Assembly: GCF_900107765.1 (NCBI RefSeq)
Contig: NZ_FNQY01000001.1
Location: 124,001 to 188,000 of the forward strand
Source: Arachidicoccus rhizosphaerae
Lineage (GTDB): Bacteria; Bacteroidota; Bacteroidia; Chitinophagales; Chitinophagaceae
Length of the DNA: 64,000 nucleotides
Direction of reading: 5' to 3'
Made by a program: the position numbers and the translations under genes. Each line of letters opens with the position of its first letter. The stretch's first letter is position 1. The notes beneath the pieces were generated by a model, which saw only the letters and a program-made list of their open reading frames with translations, was not told the origin of the DNA and did not search any database. This document shows positions 43,501-53,328 of the stretch, one piece after another.

Positions 43501-44742
43501 CTATAATTTTAAAAAGATTTTCTTTTTATACAAAAACCAAAGCAGCACAAATTGAATCAGTGCCACGCCTGTCCAGATAAAGGCATCATGATAAGGCAAG
43601 GCCGTACAATCAATCAACCCGCCGAACAAAAATCGGGCGGACGCTTCAAAGTCAACAACTCCATGGGCCGCCATATAAATGAGTATGGAATTACATCCCA
43701 GATAAACCAGCGGCATCGCCCATTTCCTGTAACCGGACACGTCAATAACAAAATAAAACAGGGTCATTAACAGTAAGCTCCACCCAGCCGTATACAAGAC
43801 AAAAGAGCTGGTCCACATATTTTTATTGATGGGAAAAGTAAGGTTCCATGCCCTGCCTATCAACAGTAGCGCAATGCCCCCAAGCATCATATACAGAGAT
43901 TTTCTTTTTTTGGACAAGGACTCCCTTCTCAGCAGCTCTCCTGTAAAGATCCCAAATAAGGCAGAACCAATAGCCGGCAAGGTGGATAAAATACCTTCCG
44001 GGTCATAAACGCCGCGGTGCAGTTTTCCGGGTAAAAACAACCGGTCAAACCAGGCGGCCAGATTACCCCCCGGCGTTAACACCCCTGGTCCAAACCCAGG
44101 CACCGGAATTAAGGTCATCATAGCCCAGTAGCCCAGTAAAATACCGGCTAACCAATAGATTCTACGCTTAAAGTCTGTATTCAGGTAGATGAGCGCCGCA
44201 AAAAAACAACTTAGCGCAATGCGTCCCAGTACACTTGCAAAACGGGTATCATGATACCCCGTAAAAGCAAGCGCCCCGTTTACCACCATGCCCAGTAAAA
44301 TCAAAAGGATGGTCCTTTTAAGCAGAGATTTGTAAATACGCTGTTTAGCCGTTTTGATATCCGCCTCAGGCCTGCTGAAGGATTTGGCAAAAGAAAAAGG
44401 CATACTGACCCCTGCAATAAAAATAAAAAGCGGGAAAATCAGATCATAAAAGGTAAACCCGTTCCAGACGGAGTGATGAAGCTGATTGCTTGCCCCGACA
44501 ATAAAATGCTCCCAGCCGTTCAGCCGGCCGTCAACCGCCATCTGATAATCCACATGATTTTGCGCCAGCTGATATTTGTCTTTCACCACCCCGGCCAGCC
44601 CATGAACAATTCCCTCACCGCTGACAATCCAGAACATATCAAATCCCCGCAGCGCATCTAAAGATAAAAGTCTGGCGGAACTTGCCTTTGTCCCGGTTTT
44701 TGCGCCGGATACAGGGTCTGTATGTTGAATATTCTGACTCAA
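43501..44742 (-). CDS. HGSNAT-like membrane acetyltransferase (DUF5009/DUF1624 family)
   Basis: A 413-residue multi-pass membrane protein (about ten helices). The N-terminal motif SLDALRGFDMFWI and the HHSVWNGFTFYDLIFPLF-IFIAG segment match heparan-alpha-glucosaminide N-acetyltransferases; H90 aligns with the catalytic histidine of the human enzyme (HASWNGLTVADLVFP there). The human enzyme moves acetyl groups from cytosolic acetyl-CoA across the membrane to terminal glucosamine, the substrate that NAGLU then needs. Here it is directly upstream of NAGLU. Role as a transmembrane N-acetyltransferase is inferred from this match and context. Confidence 0.85.
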   Translation of the reverse strand: MSQNIQHTDPVSGAKTGTKASSARLLSLDALRGFDMFWIVSGEGIVHGLAGVVKDKYQLAQNHVDYQMAVDGRLNGWEHFIVGASNQLHHSVWNGFTFYDLIFPLFIFIAGVSMPFSFAKSFSRPEADIKTAKQRIYKSLLKRTILLILLGMVVNGALAFTGYHDTRFASVLGRIALSCFFAALIYLNTDFKRRIYWLAGILLGYWAMMTLIPVPGFGPGVLTPGGNLAAWFDRLFLPGKLHRGVYDPEGILSTLPAIGSALFGIFTGELLRRESLSKKRKSLYMMLGGIALLLIGRAWNLTFPINKNMWTSSFVLYTAGWSLLLMTLFYFVIDVSGYRKWAMPLVYLGCNSILIYMAAHGVVDFEASARFLFGGLIDCTALPYHDAFIWTGVALIQFVLLWFLYKKKIFLKL

Positions 44743-44790
44743 AGGTTAAAATTAGGCGATGAGCTGCATGGAAGTAAAAGCGTTATAAAG

Positions 44791-44856
44791 ATAAAAAGAC
44801 TGTTTCAGAACTGCACATTTTACTTTTAGTAAATGGTACAGCGGCTAAAACAGTCT
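44791..44856 (-). terminator. Long hairpin after the second susD gene
   Basis: AGACTGTTT (44797-44805) and AAACAGTCT (44848-44856) form the base of a long imperfect stem with an inner stem (ACATTTTAC/GTAAATG); TTTTTAT follows on the minus strand. It likely reduces transcription from susCD into the acyltransferase gene. Confidence 0.65.
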
Positions 44857-44873
44857 GATTATGTTTTTAAAAA

Positions 44874-46541
44874 TTAGTATCCCGGATTTTGTTCCAGCTT
44901 GCTATTGGCAGTTCTGGCAGCTGTCGGGATAGGGAAGATCTCACGGTAGGTATCTTTATTGGTTTTAAAGCCATAAGTATCTTCAAATTTACCGAAACGA
45001 ATCATATCATCTCTGTGCTGACACTCCCAGGCAAATTCCCGGCAACGCTCTTCATAAAGTTTTTCCAGACTAACGGAGGTCCAGGCGGCGGCGGTAGTTC
45101 TGTTGGAGCGCACCTCATTTACCAGAGACAGCGCCGTCTCACCTTCAGTAGCCGTTCCTCCTCTTAAAATCGCTTCAGCTTTTGTCAGCAGGATATCTGA
45201 GTAGCGGTAAACCGGCACGTCATTATTCTGGTTTCTGGTGCTGGAGCTGTTATCGGGATAAAATTTAATATTTCTGGCACCCTGGTTCCAGGCAATTTCA
45301 TCATTGCCACAGTCCAGTAAGGAGACGTTTTGTCTGAGTTGAATAGCCGTATCGATATTCAGGGCATAAACATAGGCCGCCGATCCGTCTGAGCCGGAGT
45401 AAAACTGATCATATCCCTGTTTGGTCGTGGCTACCATAATCGGATTACCATCATCCCAGTACTGCGGGCCATACAGCCATTGCTTTAAACGGATGTCGTC
45501 GGTATCTTCTAAAAAGTAATTTAAGAAGCTGGACAGGGTCGCCCTGGGTCCGCTGGGCTTACTGTTCACCAGCCCGTTGCCCGTTGTCTGATTCACCACC
45601 GGATCTACATTAGACCCCACCGTGGCTCCTGAATATCCGTACTTCATACCCAGGTTGCGGTTAAGATCATAACGGCCATAGAACATATATCCATCCGAGG
45701 TGGAGGGGTCATAGGGGATGGCAAAGATAAACTCAGACTGCGTAGTCGGGCCGTTGTCCGGATAAAACATTTTCAGATAAGTACTTCTGGGCTGTACGGC
45801 GTATTTTCCGGACTGGATAATACTGTCGCAGGCCGCGATACACTCATTATACTTGCCGGAGCCTGTATACACTTCAGCATTCAGATACATTTTTGCGAGC
45901 AGTGCATAGGCAAAGTATTTAGTCGGCTTGCCGTAAGTGGTCGCATCTACCTCTGTTTTTAAATCCGGTATTACCGCTTTTAATTCAGAAGCTACAAAGT
46001 TAAAAACTTCGGTACGGCTGGCTCTTGGCTGAAGGCCCGGGCTTGGGTAAATCGTATCCAGGGGTACTCCTCCGTATAAATCCATCAATTCCCAGTAAGC
46101 ATACGCTCTGATGGCTCTTACTTCGGCCAGACTGCTGCTTTTTGCCTCGCCTTCGGGCGCATTTTGCAGCAGATACAGGGTCTGGTTACAGGTTCCTACC
46201 AGTCCCGTGACATCGTTCCAGGCGGTCGTCGTCCAGTTATGATCTGGTGTCCAGGTGTGGCGGTGCAGCATTTCATAACTGGCTCCGTCATACCAGTTTC
46301 CACCAAATGCCAGTAAAACAGCTTCATCCGTGGAGCACTCCTGCATGAAAAAATAAGTCAGGGCATAGTGGCCGCGAAGGCTGGTATAAACCGGTCCTAT
46401 TAAGGCCTGAAACTGCTCTTCCGTTTGCGGGAAAACATCTTCTGTATATAAAGATTTTGGCGTAACATCTAATTTATGACACCCCCAGATTGTCAGGGGC
46501 AATAATGCCGCCATAATATATTTTAAAGTCTTTTTCATCAT
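44874..46541 (-). CDS. SusD/RagB-family nutrient-binding lipoprotein
   Basis: A 555-residue SusD-like protein. The lipobox PLTIWGC gives a lipidated cysteine near residue 21. SVYTEDVF-type start (SLYTEDVFPQTEEQFQALIG), AIRAYAYWELMDLYGGVPL, RYSDILLTKAEAIL and the end YEERCREFAWECQHRDDMIR with EIFPIPTAARTANSKLEQNPGY are all standard. It pairs with the SusC gene 27 bp upstream and binds the oligosaccharide at the cell surface. A terminator hairpin follows. Confidence 0.95.
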   Translation of the reverse strand: MMKKTLKYIMAALLPLTIWGCHKLDVTPKSLYTEDVFPQTEEQFQALIGPVYTSLRGHYALTYFFMQECSTDEAVLLAFGGNWYDGASYEMLHRHTWTPDHNWTTTAWNDVTGLVGTCNQTLYLLQNAPEGEAKSSSLAEVRAIRAYAYWELMDLYGGVPLDTIYPSPGLQPRASRTEVFNFVASELKAVIPDLKTEVDATTYGKPTKYFAYALLAKMYLNAEVYTGSGKYNECIAACDSIIQSGKYAVQPRSTYLKMFYPDNGPTTQSEFIFAIPYDPSTSDGYMFYGRYDLNRNLGMKYGYSGATVGSNVDPVVNQTTGNGLVNSKPSGPRATLSSFLNYFLEDTDDIRLKQWLYGPQYWDDGNPIMVATTKQGYDQFYSGSDGSAAYVYALNIDTAIQLRQNVSLLDCGNDEIAWNQGARNIKFYPDNSSSTRNQNNDVPVYRYSDILLTKAEAILRGGTATEGETALSLVNEVRSNRTTAAAWTSVSLEKLYEERCREFAWECQHRDDMIRFGKFEDTYGFKTNKDTYREIFPIPTAARTANSKLEQNPGY

Positions 46542-46568
46542 CTTGATTTGAAGGTTAATTACATTGTT

Positions 46569-49500
46569 TTAGAATCCAAGGTTTACGCCAAATACCAGTG
46601 TCCGGGTCTTAGGATAGAAATTGTTGCCATCTACACCCAGGCCTACACCTCCCTGGTTGATTTCGGGATCGATACCAGTGTATTTGGTAATGATAAACAG
46701 GTTATTGGCTGTCAGATAAAGCTTCAGACCGCGGACGGCTGAGTTAGCCTTAATCGGTACATGATAACCCAGTGTTGCATTATCGAGTCTGATATAATTA
46801 CCGCTTTCGATATACCTGGTTGAGTAGGCATTGTTTTTAGCATCCGTCATCAGATCATCCTTAGCATAGGTGCTGATATTGTTCACCGCTGCATTTACCG
46901 TATAAGACAGATCCGCCCTGGTGACATTAAATATTTTGCTCCCGAAAGACCCTCTGAAAAAGAAGTTCAGATCAAAGTTTTTATAGCTGAGTGTGTTATT
47001 CCAGCCCACGAGTAATTTCGGATGCGGGCTGCCGGCATATACATAATCCTCTCCGATACTGGGCGACGTCGTTAAAGAGCCGTCCTTTGCCCTGAACTGA
47101 GAATTTCCGTCAGCATCTTTTCCTTCATATTGCAGGGTAAAGAATTCACCAATAGCATGGCCTACTTTTAAAATCTGCAAAGTGCTGTTGGTCTGGCCCG
47201 GTCCATCAGGCTGCGTATAACGGATGGAGTCAGAGTTAACCCCGTACTTTGCAGGGCCTTCCATATTTAAAATCTTGTTCTGGTTGGAAGAAAGATTAAG
47301 CCCGGTGTTCCAGGAGAAGGTGCCGGTTTTCACCGGCGTTGCGTTTAAACTCAGCTCAATACCCCGGTTACGGACTTTACCGCCATTTCCCCAGACCGTT
47401 CCGCCGGGCACAATCGTGCTGCTGACCGTGTAGGAGAAAATCATATTGGTCGTAATCTTATTGTATACATCCAGGGTGCCGTTCAGTTTACCGCCAAATA
47501 ATCCAAAGTCCAGCCCCAGGTTGGCCGTTGAGGTCACTTCCCACTTTAAATCCGGGTTGGAACCCTGCGCAACCCCGATAGCCGTCTCATATTCCCCGTT
47601 ATTATAGTAGGTTCCGTAGCTTTTAAATAACTGCTTGGCCGTATAAGCGCCGAAGCCGAAGGCATTACCGGTCTGACCATAACTGGCTCTCAGTTTTAAG
47701 TCGCTGATAAATTGCTGGTTTTTCATGAAGTTTTCCTGATCGATTCTCCAGCCCACGGAAACAGACGGAAAATAGCCCCATTGATTATTGGTTCCGAATA
47801 CGGAGCTGCCGTCTCTTCTGACGGAAGCCTGCAACAGATATTTTCCCGCGTAATTATAATTGACACGGAAGAAATCACTGATAAATTTCGTGGTCTCATA
47901 GTTGGTTCCTCCAAAATTAACCGTGTAGCCGCTGACGGTCTGATAATTGCCCAGCCCCAGATTATAATATCCGGTGTAATCTGAAACAAAATTAGTGTTG
48001 GAAGCCTGCAGACCGTCTCCGGAGTTATTCTCCTGCCAGGAGTATCCCAGAACAGCGGTAATGGAATGCTTGTTAAACTCCTTATCCCAGGTCAGATAAG
48101 ATTCGATGGTCGTAGCATTGTTCTCATAAGAACTTCTGTACGCCGCCCCGTTTTCTCCAAAGGTAATCAGCCCTTTATTCGTAAATCCGGGGTCCGGATT
48201 GCTGTAAAACCCGGATTTATAATTATCTGAGTAATAGCTGTTATAATATTCTCCATGTAAAGAAGTGTTCTTCTGATAGGCCGCATTTATATTATATTTG
48301 AAGCCCCAGGGCAGGGTAGCCTCCACCGTAAAATTGCCCATCAGGGTATTATACTTGGTGTTATCCTCGGCATTATTAATCAGCGATACCGGGTTAAAAT
48401 AGCCGGGGGTATTGAAATTCTCATAATAAGTACCGTCCTCATTATAGACGGGAGAAGTCGGCAGATGTTTGGCTGCCTGATACAACACCACATTACGCAG
48501 CGGTGTATTATCTGCCTTACTGCTTGAATTGGTCAGGTTCAGGCCTAATTTTACTTTATCATTTAACACTTTCTGGCTCAGACTTAACCGGGCAATCAAC
48601 CTGCTTAAATTACTTTTTTGTAAAATCCCTTCTTTATCCAGGTAGTTCAGACTGGCACTGTACGTGCTTTTATCATTGCCCCCGCTAAATGAGAGATTAT
48701 GGTTATGAGAGACGGCCTGGGAACGCTGAATCGCTTTCATCCAGTCGGTGGTAGCCCCCAGGTCATTTTCCGGGGCAATGGACCCGCCATTACTTTGCAC
48801 ATAATTTTTAATCTGATCGGCATTCATGACTGATAAAGAGCCTGACACCTTTTCCAGTCCTACATATCCGTCATAAGAAGCAATGGCTTTACCGGCCTTT
48901 CCTGTTTTGGTGGTAATAATAATGACCCCGTTAGACGCCTTATTACCATAAATAGCGGTTGCCGCCGCATCTTTTAAGACTTCTATCGAAGCAATATCAG
49001 AAGGGGCTACCGTTGCAATGTCTGCTCCCGGAATCCCGTCAATAACATAAAACGGACCCTGCGGGCTATTAATGGTGGAAGCGCCGCGCAGTACAACAGA
49101 GGCGGACGCATTGGGGTCTCCACTGGAAGTAATATTTAACCCGGGCACCTTACCTTGTAACAGCTGACCCACGTCACCGGTAACGGCCCTGTTCATTTCC
49201 TCCGGCTTGATGGAGGTTATGGAACTGGAGAGCGTCTTTTTAGAGTTATTACCATACCCGATCACCACTACATCTGATAAGTTTGCGGCCGTAGTGACCA
49301 TTTTAATGGTATAGAAATCGCTGGTCGTGACTTCTACTTCCGCCGTTGTAAAGGACACGGCCGTAACCTGCAGTATATTACCTTGAGAGGCACCGATGGC
49401 AAATTCTCCGTCACTATTGGTTACAGTCGCCGCCTGCTTGCCTTTAATCTGAACCGTTGCGGAGGCCACCGGCTCCGATTTATCATCAAGGACTTTACCT

Positions 49501-49613
49501 TTAATGGTTTTAACCTGCGCACTTGCCTGCAAGGTAATAAGCATGCATAGAAGCATCAGCCAGGCTGCATGGATACTGAGATACAGCTTTCGTTTGAATG
49601 ATCTGATCAACAT
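46569..49613 (-). CDS. SusC/RagA-family TonB-dependent outer-membrane receptor (no STN domain)
   Basis: A 1014-residue receptor. Signal peptide to about residue 33 (LITLQASAQ), carboxypeptidase-regulatory-like domain (about 37-110: IKGKVLDDKSEPVASATVQI), plug with DVVVIGYGNNSKK, LRGASTIN---FYVIDG and SIEVLKDAAATAIYGNKAS, then the barrel ending TRTLVFGVNLGF. There is no STN domain, so control is not through a FecR circuit, unlike the receptor at 2806-6285. It heads the five-gene minus-strand locus susC, susD, acyltransferase, GH89 and GH28. Confidence 0.96.
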   Translation of the reverse strand: MLIRSFKRKLYLSIHAAWLMLLCMLITLQASAQVKTIKGKVLDDKSEPVASATVQIKGKQAATVTNSDGEFAIGASQGNILQVTAVSFTTAEVEVTTSDFYTIKMVTTAANLSDVVVIGYGNNSKKTLSSSITSIKPEEMNRAVTGDVGQLLQGKVPGLNITSSGDPNASASVVLRGASTINSPQGPFYVIDGIPGADIATVAPSDIASIEVLKDAAATAIYGNKASNGVIIITTKTGKAGKAIASYDGYVGLEKVSGSLSVMNADQIKNYVQSNGGSIAPENDLGATTDWMKAIQRSQAVSHNHNLSFSGGNDKSTYSASLNYLDKEGILQKSNLSRLIARLSLSQKVLNDKVKLGLNLTNSSSKADNTPLRNVVLYQAAKHLPTSPVYNEDGTYYENFNTPGYFNPVSLINNAEDNTKYNTLMGNFTVEATLPWGFKYNINAAYQKNTSLHGEYYNSYYSDNYKSGFYSNPDPGFTNKGLITFGENGAAYRSSYENNATTIESYLTWDKEFNKHSITAVLGYSWQENNSGDGLQASNTNFVSDYTGYYNLGLGNYQTVSGYTVNFGGTNYETTKFISDFFRVNYNYAGKYLLQASVRRDGSSVFGTNNQWGYFPSVSVGWRIDQENFMKNQQFISDLKLRASYGQTGNAFGFGAYTAKQLFKSYGTYYNNGEYETAIGVAQGSNPDLKWEVTSTANLGLDFGLFGGKLNGTLDVYNKITTNMIFSYTVSSTIVPGGTVWGNGGKVRNRGIELSLNATPVKTGTFSWNTGLNLSSNQNKILNMEGPAKYGVNSDSIRYTQPDGPGQTNSTLQILKVGHAIGEFFTLQYEGKDADGNSQFRAKDGSLTTSPSIGEDYVYAGSPHPKLLVGWNNTLSYKNFDLNFFFRGSFGSKIFNVTRADLSYTVNAAVNNISTYAKDDLMTDAKNNAYSTRYIESGNYIRLDNATLGYHVPIKANSAVRGLKLYLTANNLFIITKYTGIDPEINQGGVGLGVDGNNFYPKTRTLVFGVNLGF

Positions 49614-50243
49614 AGTTAAGGTTTTAGATTATAAGGTTGGATTTGTAATAAAAAAAGCCTGAGTTTTTCTCGTTTTCACTTTAATGATCCTGATTTTTCC
49701 TTGTTATTTGTAGAATATACAATTATGCCAAAAATAACATTCTTTAACATAACAAATTTTAAATCGCCATTATTTATTTGCGAAAACGCTTTCGTGATTT
49801 TTAAGCAGGCAGTGCGGGTCTCTAAAACAGGGCGACCTTTTCTTTTTGCGTCAGAAAAGATAATAATTTGTTGGTTTTTAAATCGGTATAAAATTATATT
49901 TAATGGCAGGCAATTTACAGGCCGCTTAAGATAGGATCGATAAAGGTTAAATCTCTGAAAAATTAAGCAAACGGAAAGCCTGATACATGGGCCATTTCCT
50001 TAACATCTTATAAACAGAAGGGTCAATAAATTTTTTACGTCTTTTTTAGGCAACACACCCTTCTTTTTGCCATTTATCTGACGAGCTGCGTCTCCGCAAA
50101 AAATCCGGAGTATTTTCCCAAATGTTCGCAGTTTTTAGCCAGAATCTATTCTCTGACTGATTTTGCCCGGTGGATGGGCGGAAGTCTTCCTGGAAATAGG
50201 TAGTTTCGTAACCAGGCATCCATCTTTAAAAATCAAGATCTCC
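49614..50243. other. Regulatory spacer between divergent susC and the lipoprotein gene
   Basis: No gene seen. The part near susC has a possible -7 box on the minus strand (TATTTTTG, 49729-49736) with a TTG 16 bases further upstream (49753-49755), and the LacI-type palindrome at 49781-49794. The part near 50244 contains no TAnnTTTG match that I can defend. Confidence 0.5.
49781..49794. promoter_or_regulatory. LacI-family operator candidate upstream of susC
   Basis: CGAAAACGCTTTCG is a 14-base palindrome with central CG and one mismatched pair, the classical shape of LacI/GalR operators. It lies about 170 bases upstream of the susC start and about 25 bases upstream of a possible -33 element, in the locus that encodes a LacI regulator. 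Confidence 0.5.
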
Positions 50244-52406
50244 ATGAAACATAGTATTCTGGGCGCAGCCTTACTGCTTTTTGCCAGTAGTGCATGTCAA
50301 CAACCGGGCACCGCCACCAAGCAGTCAGATAAGATCGACAGAAAGGCCGTCGTTTCAAGGCATAATGTCCATCTTTCGGGCATCGATACACTTGGCTCCC
50401 TGACAGTTGGTAACGGCAGGTTTGCCTTTACGGTTGATGTCACCGGCTTACAATCCTTCCCGGTGGCCTATGCAAACGGCGTGGCCCTTGGCACCCAGTC
50501 AGAGTGGGGCTGGCACAGCTTCCCTAATGACCAGGCGCTTACCTTTTCTGAAACACTGGATACCTTTAATTTTAACGGCAACCATCCGGCTGTATATTCC
50601 GTACAGAAAAAAAAGGGCCGGGGCAAGGCGGCCTCAGATTATTTCAGGGCAAACCCGCAGCGCATCCAGCTGGGCAACATCGGACTTGTCCTTTTAAAGA
50701 AGAACGGCCAGGAGGCTACCTGTCAGGATCTTACCCAAATAGATCAGACACTGGATCTATGGACGGGCACCATCACCAGTAAATTTGAACTGGAAGGCAC
50801 TGCTGTAGAGGTCCTTACCTGCGCCGACAGCGCTCAGGACCAGATCGCTTTCAGTATCCAGTCAGATTTATTAAAAGAAGGCAGAATAGGCGTTCGTTTC
50901 AGATATCCCACGCCCTTAACCGGTTTTTCAGACAAAGCCATTAACTATGATAACTACCCCGGCAACACCACTTCCGTAGTTTCCAGTGACAGTCAGGCCG
51001 TTTTTAAAAGAAGGATTGACACTTCCCGTTACGGGGTTCAGGCGAACTGGACGCATAGAGCTACCCTGATACCTAAATCCGTCAATGAGTATATTTTAAC
51101 GCCTGACAGTCACAATAACCGTTTCAGCTGTACGGTAGCCTTTGAACCCGGAGCCCGCGCCTCACTCCCTGGTCCGCTAACTTTCAGCCAGGTTCAGCAG
51201 CACAGCACCAATGGATGGAAACGATTCTGGCAATCGGGGGCTGCCGTTGACTTCAGCCAGTGTACCGACAAAAGAGCTTTTGAACTGGAACGGCGCGTAG
51301 TCCTGTCTCAGTACCTGCTGCGGGTTCAGGAGGCCGGAGATAACCCGCCTCAGGAAACAGGCCTTACCTATAATAGCTGGTACGGCAAACCGCATATGGA
51401 AATGATCTGGTGGCATATGGCGCAGTGGGCATTATGGGGCAGACCGGAATTACTGGCTCCTGCACTTAACTGGTATTTCAGGGCCCTGCCTACTGCAACA
51501 GAAATTGCCCGTAGGCAAGGCTACAAGGGAGTGCGCTGGCCTAAAATGACCGACAATCAGGGAAGAGAAACCTCTTCCAATGTAGGGTCTTTTCTGATCT
51601 GGCAGCAACCGCATCTGATTTATCTGGCAGAACTCATCTATCAGGATACCCACGACAAAGCATTTCTAAAAAAATATCAGGATCTGGTATTTAAAACCGC
51701 AGACTTTATGGCTTCCTTTGCCAGTTATGACAGCGCAAGTCAGCGTTATAATCTGGGCAAAGGCATCATCCCTGCCCAGGAATGTTTTAAGGCGGCAGAG
51801 ACCTATAACCCTCCCTATGAACTGGCTTATTGGAAATGGGGGCTACAGACCGCTCAAAGCTGGCGCCAGCGGCTAGGCCTTGCGCCTGACAGTCAGTGGC
51901 AGGCAGTCATTGACCACCTGGCGCCCTTAGCCATAAAGGACGGACTCTATAAAGGGGCAGCGGATGTAACGGATTCTTATTCCCCCAATTGCCGCTATAC
52001 CATCGATCATCCTGCGGTTTTAATGGCCCTCAGCACACTGCCGGCTAACCATAGCGTTGATACCGCCGTTATGAGCCGCACCTTTGACACGGTTGAAAAG
52101 GTCTGGCACTGGGAGCATACCTGGGGCTGGGATTTCCCGATGGTGGCGATGACTGCCGCAAGGCTGCACCGCCCGGAAGAGGCCATCAACGCCTTATTTA
52201 AAAATGTAAAAACCAATACCTATCTGGTCAACGGACATAATTATCAGGACGGCAGACTCACCATCTACCTGCCCGGTAACGGTGCCCTGCTCTCTGCCAT
52301 TGCGCTGATGTGCGCCGGCTCCAAAGAGGATCCCCAGCACAATCTGGGTTTCCCTAAGGACGGCAGCTGGAATGTCAGATGGGAAGGCTTCGAGCAGCTG
52401 CCTTAA
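50244..52406 (+). CDS. Predicted (alpha/alpha)6-barrel glycosidase-like lipoprotein
   Basis: A 720-residue exported protein. The ATG at 50244 gives a lipoprotein signal (LLFASSAC, cysteine near 18); a TTG at 50163 in the same frame is unlikely. The N-terminal half is beta-rich (TLGSLTVGNGRFAFTVDVTG), the C-terminal half helical with GKPHMEMIWWHMAQWALWGR, LIWQQPHLIYLAELIY and HWEHTWGWDFPMVAMTAARL, a layout like GH65/GH95-type clan enzymes. A catalytic acid cannot be fixed by eye; GIIPAQE holds a candidate glutamate. The family number is uncertain. It diverges from susC and probably belongs to the same locus. Confidence 0.7.
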   Translation: MKHSILGAALLLFASSACQQPGTATKQSDKIDRKAVVSRHNVHLSGIDTLGSLTVGNGRFAFTVDVTGLQSFPVAYANGVALGTQSEWGWHSFPNDQALTFSETLDTFNFNGNHPAVYSVQKKKGRGKAASDYFRANPQRIQLGNIGLVLLKKNGQEATCQDLTQIDQTLDLWTGTITSKFELEGTAVEVLTCADSAQDQIAFSIQSDLLKEGRIGVRFRYPTPLTGFSDKAINYDNYPGNTTSVVSSDSQAVFKRRIDTSRYGVQANWTHRATLIPKSVNEYILTPDSHNNRFSCTVAFEPGARASLPGPLTFSQVQQHSTNGWKRFWQSGAAVDFSQCTDKRAFELERRVVLSQYLLRVQEAGDNPPQETGLTYNSWYGKPHMEMIWWHMAQWALWGRPELLAPALNWYFRALPTATEIARRQGYKGVRWPKMTDNQGRETSSNVGSFLIWQQPHLIYLAELIYQDTHDKAFLKKYQDLVFKTADFMASFASYDSASQRYNLGKGIIPAQECFKAAETYNPPYELAYWKWGLQTAQSWRQRLGLAPDSQWQAVIDHLAPLAIKDGLYKGAADVTDSYSPNCRYTIDHPAVLMALSTLPANHSVDTAVMSRTFDTVEKVWHWEHTWGWDFPMVAMTAARLHRPEEAINALFKNVKTNTYLVNGHNYQDGRLTIYLPGNGALLSAIALMCAGSKEDPQHNLGFPKDGSWNVRWEGFEQLP

Positions 52407-52446
52407 TCATCAGCCGCCCTTTTAGTGCGTTTACTTCATTTAAGCT

Positions 52447-52477
52447 AAAAAGAGTAAAGGACAACTTTACTCTTTTT
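52447..52477. terminator. Bidirectional terminator between the lipoprotein and nitrilase genes
   Basis: A perfect 13-bp stem (AAAAAGAGTAAAG with CTTTACTCTTTTT) and 5-base loop with A and T runs at the ends, between convergent genes. Confidence 0.9.
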
Positions 52478-52482
52478 TATTT

Positions 52483-53274
52483 TCAGTACGTAAGATTACC
52501 CGGCTTGAATCTATTGGCGTACACCCTGGTGGCTTTTTCCGGATGGATGTCAACCACCAGTAAGCCGGAGACCCGGTAGGGCAGATGGGCCGTACAATTT
52601 CCCTCGGGATCAAATACGGCGCTTGCCGACTGGGGGAAGGCCGAACAATAATTTACACTCGCAAAATAAATCCCGTTCTCAAGGGCACGCATCATCATGG
52701 CTTTTTCATAATAGGGGTTTTCGGGCGCCATGAATTGTCCATAGACAATCCCCTTTTCGTTACTGCCATTAAAATGTGGATGAAATACCAAGTCTGCCCC
52801 TTTCACAGCGCAATACCTCACCGATTCCGGATATCTGAAACCTTCATGGCAGATACTGATACCAAAATTAAGATGACCCACCTGGAAAATATTTCTTTCA
52901 GAGCCCGCCTGCCAGTAAGCATCCTCTGAAGGGTCCAGTTGATTTTTGGTCTGATAGCCTAATATATCGCCTGTCGCATCTATTACATAGGCCAGGTTCA
53001 TGAATGCACCCTTTATATAACCATCCATTGGCAGAACCAGGGCGATGGCATTTGAAGCGGCCACCTTCTTGGCGACATCCAGGGCTTCTTTAAGCGCCCC
53101 CGGGGACTGGTCCTGCCGCTGGTAGCCCATGCCGGGATAACCCGGCAAAAAAGATTCCGGAAAGCAGAGTATTTCTGCTTTCGCTTCGGCCGCTTCGGCG
53201 GTCATGGATTTCAGTAATGCTATCCCTTCCTGTAATGACCCGGGCATAGGAGGTGCCGCCAGTGCAATTTTCAT
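52483..53274 (-). CDS. Carbon-nitrogen hydrolase (nitrilase superfamily amidase)
   Basis: A 263-residue enzyme with the Glu-Lys-Cys triad visible: E40 (CFPESFLPGYPG), K110 (YQTKNQLDPSE) and C142 (ISICHEGFRYPE). The fold is complete for a single-domain amidase. No signal peptide, so cytosolic. Homologues hydrolyse amides or carbamoyl groups; the substrate cannot be told. It is 54 bp downstream of the ChaA-like gene and may share its transcript. It converges on the (alpha/alpha)6 lipoprotein gene. Confidence 0.92.
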   Translation of the reverse strand: MKIALAAPPMPGSLQEGIALLKSMTAEAAEAKAEILCFPESFLPGYPGMGYQRQDQSPGALKEALDVAKKVAASNAIALVLPMDGYIKGAFMNLAYVIDATGDILGYQTKNQLDPSEDAYWQAGSERNIFQVGHLNFGISICHEGFRYPESVRYCAVKGADLVFHPHFNGSNEKGIVYGQFMAPENPYYEKAMMMRALENGIYFASVNYCSAFPQSASAVFDPEGNCTAHLPYRVSGLLVVDIHPEKATRVYANRFKPGNLTY

Positions 53275-53328
53275 GGATTTTTTTTATGCTTAAAGCCTTG
53301 CCTGGTCAGTAGCTCAAACCGGCAGCGC

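Noticed and set aside
50163-50243. Longer start for the lipoprotein gene
   Set aside because: It would bury the lipoprotein signal peptide that begins at the ATG at 50244.
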